This document shows positions 1 to 6,000 of a stretch of 12,500 nt of DNA, piece after piece. The notes under the pieces were generated by a model that saw only the letters and a program-made list of their open reading frames with translations, searched no databases and was not told the origin of the DNA. The DNA comes from Nymphaea colorata. Taxonomy: Eukaryota > Streptophyta > Magnoliopsida > Nymphaeales > Nymphaeaceae. How positions within the stretch are numbered: position 1 is the stretch's first letter; each line of letters opens with the position of its first letter. The DNA is taken from contig NW_022204732.1 in assembly GCF_008831285.2 (NCBI RefSeq), positions 10,001 through 22,500 on the forward strand, in the 5' to 3' direction. The position numbers were made by a program, and so were the translations under genes.

Positions 1-19
1 ATAGAGGTCTCGGCTTCCT

Positions 20-43
20 GCCGGAATTCTGCTGAATTCCGGC
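20..43 (+). other. Perfect 10-bp hairpin with TGCT loop (5' LTR copy)
   Basis: GCCGGAATTC (20-29) and GAATTCCGGC (34-43) are exact reverse complements around TGCT. The stem is GC-rich and would form readily in the leader RNA. It is repeated identically in the 3' LTR at 9391-9414. Confidence 0.6.
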
Positions 44-429
44 CAGCTCCACGTTGTTCTCTAGTCCAGCAGCCTAATCACTGTTGTATCTTGAGTTCCA
101 TCCGTGGGAAATTAGCGTGCTTAAGTTCATTAGATTCGCCGGTAAGGGAATTCCGATATAGTCAAATTGGAGCCCATTCCGACGGTGGAATAGTGAGTTC
201 GGCTGTCCGCCGAAATTCTGCTGCTTCTCCATTCCGCTCTGCATTTTCCGGCAGAACTCGTGACCCGAGGCGTGAAGGACGACATTGCCCTTGCTCCGGT
301 GAAAGCTGTAGTGAAGACGACGAGGACACCTTGGTCAATTTGGGAGGCGTCGCTCAAACCGTGCCACCGGTCGCATCAAGCTCGAACCCACTCGACTTCG
401 GTTGAACCAGGTAAGTCTAATCTTGTCCC

Positions 430-1060
430 TTGCCTCTGCCACGTGTCCTCCATCCGAGCCATCTCCCTCAACCCGAAAACCAGTTATTTCCTAAGAGTTC
501 CACTTCGAGTAAGTTTAGGAAAGTGCCCCCCTAGTTCGTAGGATCCACCTCGCCACCTCATCCCACTTTACTTGTTGCTCGGTCTTCCCCTTAGTCGCAT
601 GTAGTTGTGGCCGCACATCTTGCCACGTGTCACCATCTCAAGCCTCACGACTCAGCCCTTCCTCCACCTCGTCAAGTCACTTCTCCATTGAGTACTCGCG
701 TCTTGCCACCTCTCCCTTGCCTTTTTTCCCCACTTAGCGCACCTCTCCCCCAACTCGCGCCCCTCTTCCTAAACTTTAGGAAAAGCACCCGAGGACTCGT
801 TCCTCCCTTGGCTGTCTCTCCACCTCGCCCAACCGCAGCTAGTCTCCACCCTTGATCTGTCCACGTGTCTCCATCTCCCCTTCTTCGAAGTCCACTAAGC
901 TACATCGTGTAGCTATCTCCCCTTTTTCCCGATTCTAGTCTAGGTTCATCCCCCTTCTCTTTAGGAAAGCATTTCACCTTTCCCTTGTTGATAGGCATTC
1001 CCTTAGCGCACTCTAGCTGACCCGTTCATCTTGCCAAGTGGCGAGCATCCAGGCCTTCAC
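430..1060 (+). repeat. Diverged ~200-bp direct repeats within the LTR, marked by CACGTGTC and TTTAGGAAA
   Basis: CACGTGTC occurs at 440-447, 624-631 and 862-869, each within a longer pattern TGCCACGTGTC…CCATC…CC; a weaker relative is at ~1032-1056 (TTGCCAAGTGG…GCATCCAGGCC). TTTAGGAAA occurs at 514, 775 and 960. The alternation suggests old internal duplications. At 766-782 an inverted copy gives TTCCTAAA-C-TTTAGGAA. The same array is in the 3' LTR at 9801-10431. CACGTGTC is a G-box/ABRE-type site for plant bZIP or bHLH factors. Confidence 0.5.
599..604 (+). other. Start-stop minimal upstream ORF (ATG TAG), 5' LTR copy
   Basis: This is the first ATG seen in the leader, and it is followed at once by TAG. 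Start-stop elements are known in other mRNAs to stall or recycle ribosomes with little peptide made. The 3' LTR copy is at 9970-9975. It is one of only two leader ATGs, which suggests it is tolerated because it terminates immediately. Confidence 0.55.
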
Positions 1061-1064
1061 CTAC

Positions 1065-1440
1065 TCGACCTAACCCACTTGGTCCTAACCCAGCTAAACC
1101 TTAACCGGACTTACCCAGTCGACCTCTTCTAGGTCTTAACCCAAGTAGACTGAACCCGACCTGACCTAGCCTAGTAGGAACTCGGTCAAACCCGAGGCAC
1201 CTTAGGTTGAACCCAATTGACTCGAGTTTATCTCGAGTGTCCCATTGACCAGACCCAACCGAGCTCATTTGTGATCTCTCTTCATCTCCAACCAGCTCGC
1301 TAAGTCCCAACACCCGAGCCTTACCTTAGCTCTGCTTCCTCTAGCCTACCCTAGCCTTTAACCTCACTTCGCTTAACCAGCCTACCCGTAGAGCTCTGCC
1401 CGTCCAAGCTAACCCGACCTTAGCTAGGGACTAGGAACAG
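1065..1440 (+). repeat. C/T/A-rich low-complexity stretch with recurring TAACCC/GAACCC motifs (LTR)
   Basis: Motifs such as CTAACCCA, CTTAACCCA, TGAACCCGA and CAAACCCGA recur irregularly; G is scarce. It is not a telomere array because spacing and sequence vary. The 3' LTR copy is at 10436-10811. Low G should leave the RNA weakly structured, which would ease scanning. Confidence 0.45.
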
Positions 1441-2188
1441 CCGGAGACGCTAGCCGCTCGCTAGCCGTCGTCGGCCAGCCCCTCGGCCACCCGCGCCGTC
1501 GTCGGCATTCCTTGTCGATAACCGTGGCCGAGCCACTTCCAGCGCCAGGTAGGTAGGCACTGCCGCAAGGCTTTCGCCCCCCTCGGCCGCGCCGCATCCC
1601 GCAGGCGCATCTCAGGCGACAGGCGGTCGCCTCCTCCTTCCGTCAGCACCGCGGCATCCAGCCCGCGTCTCAGGTGACAGGTGGTCGCACAACCTCGTCG
1701 GCACTCTGTCTGTCTGCCCGGTCGACAGTAAGCTCGTCTAGGCTACTCGTCCGCAGGTTCGCCCACAACAGCAGCCGATTGTTCTCGGCAGTGCACTGCC
1801 CGTCAGTACCGACAGCAGGCGGCTGTCTCGGCCAGCAGTCTGTCCACGTCGTCCGACAGCAGGAGGCTGTCCAGGCCGCGCGCTTCACGCCGGCCCGTGA
1901 GCTGCAATACCCGGGGCTTAGGTATTCTACCCCGTGGTCTCTCGGCACAGCCAAGGCAGCGCCTTGGTCGGTAACGCTCTCCAGCCTTTGTAGATTCGGG
2001 GAGGGTGTTCATTCTGTTTTTGCACTAGGATTTCATCTAGTTTATTTAATTTGTTGTTTTAGCCCAGGCTTCGGCCAAGCTCCTCACTGTGGCACCTCGA
2101 GGGTCTTATTGCCCGAGACACGGTCGCAAGGAGCAGACCTACCCATTTACTTTCGTTGGGTGTGGTTTGTCCGTTAGAAGTGGTTTGC

Positions 2189-2212
2189 ATGGTTTGGTGT
2201 GTTTGTGAGTGA
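2189..2212 (+). other. Seven-codon upstream ORF, 5' LTR copy
   Basis: ATG at 2189 opens a frame that ends at TGA 2210-2212. It is the only other leader ATG, lies ~810 bases before gag, and is short enough to allow reinitiation. It lies downstream of the candidate acceptor at 2061, so it would stay in a spliced leader. The 3' LTR copy is at 11559-11582. Confidence 0.5.
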
Positions 2213-2228
2213 GTTGAGAGTAATCTTT

Positions 2229-2275
2229 GTATCGCTTGCGTTTGTACTAGCCTGTAACCCCTGTAGTTGTTTGTA
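2229..2275 (+). terminator. TGTA cluster: candidate polyadenylation far-upstream element (5' LTR copy)
   Basis: Five TGTA motifs occur at 2229, 2243, 2253, 2262 and 2272. Plant polyadenylation regions favour UGUA/UUGUA motifs upstream of the cleavage site. The 3' LTR copy at 11599-11645 would be the active one. AT-rich sequence follows, including TTAATTGTACTAAATTTTATTTAGG, with no AATAAA. If this is right, R is over 3 kb and U5 only about 100-200 bases. Confidence 0.35.
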
Positions 2276-2482
2276 ATAGGTTATTCCTTAGTTAGGTTGG
2301 GAAACTTAACCCTGTGTAACTTTATCCTAGGGGTTGTGCGCCGGGGTTTGTCCGGCCGGGTAGATTAATTGTACTAAATTTTATTTAGGAATTTTGGTTT
2401 TTAGGTAGTACTCAAGTCGGTCTTGGCAGTAGGAGCGTCTTGGTTAGGAAATTCTGGCCTAATCGGGACGAGTCCTAACAAT

Positions 2483-2496
2483 TGGTATCAGAGCCA
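2483..2496 (+). other. Primer-binding site for initiator tRNA-Met
   Basis: TGGTATCAGAGCCA is complementary to the 3' end of plant initiator tRNA-Met (…UGGCUCUGAUACCA) over 14 bases. It starts two bases (AT) after the LTR end, the usual position. Here the tRNA 3' end primes minus-strand strong-stop DNA synthesis by the element's reverse transcriptase. tRNA-iMet priming is the common choice in plant Gypsy elements. Confidence 0.96.
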
Positions 2497-3018
2497 ACTT
2501 GAGACTAGAACTGTCAGTTTGAGCACCCGACCTACAAAAAAAAAAGTCAGCTTCAGAAGGTACTTCAAACGGCAGAAATTCAGAGGTATCAGTTTCGGGT
2601 TTTCTTGTCAGGGTATTTCGGGTTTCTAAGTCGTTAGAAAAGTAAAGGTTTCACGACTTCCAGCATTATATTGCGTAAGTTCTAGGCTTCGCTTGCTCGA
2701 ATTTAGCAAGTGTGGGGTTGTACACAACGTACACCCGAGGGCAGCTAAGCTCGAGGCTCGTCGTCGAGACACCAGGCGGGTGTGACGATTTAGGCTTTTT
2801 AAAGCCCGGCCGAGAGCGAGGTGAGATTGCCTAGGCGCTAAGGCGTAGCGCGGCTTTAGACGGGCCAACCCGTCTCCCTTGCCTTAGGACTCACGCGCGG
2901 CAGCTCAAGCAGTGGCAGCGGCAGCGTGACAGAGTCGACAGTCTAGGTTAGATTAAGAGTGGCAGTTGTGTCAGACTTTGGATTTCAGTTAGGTTAGTTT
3001 TTGAGTTCGCAAGTTAAA
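2497..3018 (+). other. Internal untranslated leader between primer-binding site and gag; candidate packaging region
   Basis: These 522 bases hold no ATG in any sense frame, so scanning ribosomes meet the gag ATG first. Two adjacent perfect inverted repeats lie ~145-185 bases upstream of gag: a 6-bp stem at 2835-2840/2846-2851 with loop AGGCG, and a 7-bp stem at 2858-2864/2869-2875 with loop CCAA. A run of ten A is at 2536-2545. In retroelements, dimerisation and packaging signals usually sit between the primer-binding site and gag, so these hairpins are candidates by position only. No splice acceptor or gene is convincing here. Confidence 0.7.
2835..2875 (+). other. Pair of adjacent RNA hairpins upstream of gag
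   Basis: GCGCTA/TAGCGC (2835-2840, 2846-2851) is followed six bases later by AGACGGG/CCCGTCT (2858-2864, 2869-2875) with a CCAA tetraloop. Both stems are perfect and GC-rich. The position between primer-binding site and gag fits a genome dimerisation or packaging element, but no function can be shown from one sequence. Confidence 0.5.
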
Positions 3019-6000
3019 ATGGGAAAATCAAAAAAGAATGTTAACTCAGATGAGCCCGTGCTTGAGGAGAACCCTCATGACACTCCCGAAGAGGCTCAGC
3101 CATCACAGAGAGGCCAAGTGCCCGACTATGCTTTAGGACGCATCCTAAGCATAGAAAAAGAATTATTACAGATGCGTACCGACATGGCTAAGGTAGAGAA
3201 CTTGAGAAAGAAAGAAATGGACCGTCAAAATGCAGATAGACAAAAAGAAATGGATGAGATACGGACCATGTTCCGTCAAATGTCTACCGCCCAAACGCAG
3301 GCCATAGTCGCGGAAAGGACCACTCAGGGTCCGAATGCACAGAGAGGGAAAGGTTTGTTAGCAGTACCTGGCTATCAAACCGACACTGAGATCAATCCCA
3401 ACAACATATCTCATGTTGGGACAAGCACAGAAGGGGGTAGGCTCATGCGTCCCCCACAAGACAGGTACCAACAAGAGCCCTATAGCGAATACTACAGGAC
3501 TCCTCGTGGCCCACGGATAGGCCAAACTCTTCAAAACCCAATGTACGAATTATCTGATGGTGAAGATGAATCACCCCTTCGCCCAAGGAGAACTCGAAGA
3601 GAACCAACTCGTCTAGAAGAAAGACGTACACCATCCGTCAAGTACGACTTTCCAAAATTCAACGGAGAGCACCTCAGAGAGTGGTTATTCATGGCTGAAC
3701 GCTTCTTCATGTGCCATCGTATTCCACAAGAAGAATGGATAGAAATCGCTACAGCCAACATGACTGGCGAAGCGACCACCCACTATCTTTGGTTTGAGCA
3801 CAAAACAGTCGATCCCACTTGGGAAAAGTACAAGGCTAGTTTGCAGCTTCACTTTGGAGAGTCCACGTTCATCGATTATGACGAGGACCTCAAAAATCTA
3901 GTCCAAACTTCGAACGTGCCCACCTATCAAAAGCAGTTCGAAAGACTAGCTAGCATGGTACAATGGCCCGAGAAGGCTCTAATCGGAGCATTCAAAGGAG
4001 GCCTTAGAAGCGATATCAAACGCGAGATGAAGATACATCGTTTCGATCATCTCGAAGAATGCTTCGCTATGGCCCGACTGTATGAAGAGCGAATTGAAGA
4101 GAGAAAAGAGGAAAAGCGAGAGAAAAAGGCTCGCAGGGCTGACAAACAGAGGAAGAAACCTTCCTTCTCCTCTGCTTCTCGAACCAAATTCAGAGAGAAC
4201 AAAGGAAGGGAATTAGTTCCCTACAACAGAGGGAACGAGTTCAGGCCACACCCACGTCCAGGCCGTGAACTACCTACCCGTTACTTGTCCCCTAAACAAA
4301 TTGAAGAATACAGGAAGAAAGGCCTGTGTTTCAGATGTGAGGGCAAGTGGGAAAAAAATCACCAGTGCAAAGCACTTTTTAATATAGTGGTGATTGATGA
4401 GCCAGAGACCAGCTCTAGCTCCGAAAGCGATTCCTCCTCCAGTTCTGAGTCAAGCTCCTCGTCTGATGAGGAAATCCTAGTTAGAAGAAAAGGCAAGAAA
4501 ATTGAGCCTAAAGAAACGCATCAAGAAGAGACATCGACCAAAGAAGAGAAATCAGAAGAGGTCGAATCTCTTCATTCAATTCAAGACCCCCATAAGGCAA
4601 ATGCCATGCGTGTTTTTGGTCGTATTAATGGCCAAAAAGTCTTAATATTGCTCGACAGCGGAGCCACCAACAACTTCCTTACAGAGGAAGCCGCTGAAAG
4701 GTGTAGAATCACACTCACCGAGAGCAACCCACAAACTATCATCGTGGGAGGGGGACTAAGGCTCAAGTGCATTCACGAAGGAAAAGGCCTTGACGTGTCC
4801 ATTAAAAAGAAAACTTTTAAAGTTGACTGCCTCGTCATTCCGCTTGAAGGAGTCGACTTAATTTTGGGCATGCCCTGGTTTCTAACATGGAAAGATATTC
4901 ATTGGGATGTAAAGAACTTCTCTATGACTTTCATCCCTGAAGGAGAAGAGGAATCGATAACGATTCAGGGACTCGCCAGCTCTACGCGTCCCAAAACAGC
5001 ACTAAGGTCCATCCAACATGACCAACCAGCGTGTTGGGTTCTTACAATGGCAACGGATGTACCTTTCTCCGAAGAGAAGGTGGAAGAACCAATTCCACCT
5101 ATGATTCAATCGGTCTTAAACCGATTTCCAGAGATTTTTGATGAGCCCAAAGGCCTACCGCCAAAAAGGGCTTACGATCATCGAATCGTCCTTGCACAAG
5201 GTGCAGAGCCTGTCAACGTCAGGCCATACCGGTATGGGCACAGCCAGAAGGCGGAAATCGAACGCTTAGTCAAAGAGATGCTCGAAAGCGGCATCATCCG
5301 ACCGAGTTGCAGCCCTTTTTCTTCACCCGTCCTATTAGTGAAGAAAAAAGACAACACTTGGCGGTTCTGTATAGATTACAGAGCGTTAAACGAGGTGACC
5401 GTTAAGGATCGGCACCCCATACCCGTCATTGACGAGCTACTAGATGAGTTAGCCGGCGCTACTATTTTCTCAAAGATAGATCTCAGAGCCGGATATCATC
5501 AAATTCGAATGTTTGACGAAGATGTATTGAAAACTGCGTTCAGAACACACGACGGGCATTATGAATTTTTAGTAATGCCCTTTGGATTAACGAATGCGCC
5601 AGCAACATTCCAACGGTGCATGAATGATGTGTTCAGAGCACACCTCAGAGATTTCATCCTCGTATTTTTCGATGATATTCTCATTTATAGCAAAGATGAA
5701 GAGCAACATCAACGCCATCTGGAAATTACTCTAGACATCTTGAAGGAGCATCATCTCTTCGCGAAGATGTCCAAATGCAGTTTTGGACAGTCTTCAATCG
5801 GATACCTCGGACACATTGTGTCTCGAGATGGGGTTCGGGCAGACCCCGAAAAGTTGCAAGCCATGGAGAAATGGCCACTGCCCAAGGACCTCAAGAGTCT
5901 GCGAGGTTTCCTAGGATTGACTGGGTATTACAGACGATTTATCCAGGGGTATGGAATCATTGCGCAACCCCTTACCCAGATGCTGAAAAAGGGATCCTTC

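Larger units (their letters stand above)
411..2062 (+). other. Candidate leader intron in the 5' LTR (donor at 411, acceptor at 2061)
   Basis: CCAG|GTAAGT at 407-416 is an excellent splice donor. The best downstream acceptor is a T-rich tract ending TTGTTGTTTTAG at 2062. Removing the 1652 bases between them would delete most of the leader, including the start-stop ATG TAG at 599. Genomic RNA used for retrotransposition must keep this segment, since both LTRs carry it, so any splicing would have to be partial and serve translation. The prediction rests on motif quality only. Confidence 0.3.
1..2480 (+). repeat. 5' LTR, 3' two-thirds (partial at window start)
   Basis: The segment is repeated at 9372-11850. 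It ends in GAGTCCTAACA two bases before the primer-binding site, which fixes its 3' boundary at 2480. Base 1 corresponds to base 1459 of the 3' LTR, so U3, the TATA box and the start of R are missing here. By eye the two copies differ only by one C: 5' has AACCTCGTCGG near 1692-1702, and 3' has AACCTGTCGG near 11063-11072. No protein gene is supported: open stretches in it lack ATG starts. By region: 430-1060 holds diverged repeats, 1065-1440 is C/T-rich with recurring TAACCC-like motifs, 1440-1980 is GC-rich, and 2000-2480 is T/G-rich. As part of the transcript it is most of the 5' leader. Confidence 0.97.

Noticed and set aside
1065-1440. Telomere-like CCCTAAA repeat
   Set aside because: Motifs are irregular and only partly similar; no regular 7-bp period.
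1674-2177. 167-codon open frame in the 5' LTR
   Set aside because: It starts with GTG, has no ATG, and the identical 3' LTR copy loses the frame by the one-base indel. Composition is that of GC-rich non-coding LTR.
3001-3018. Six extra N-terminal codons of the polyprotein from TTG 3001
   Set aside because: The first ATG is at 3019 in good context, so the protein begins there.
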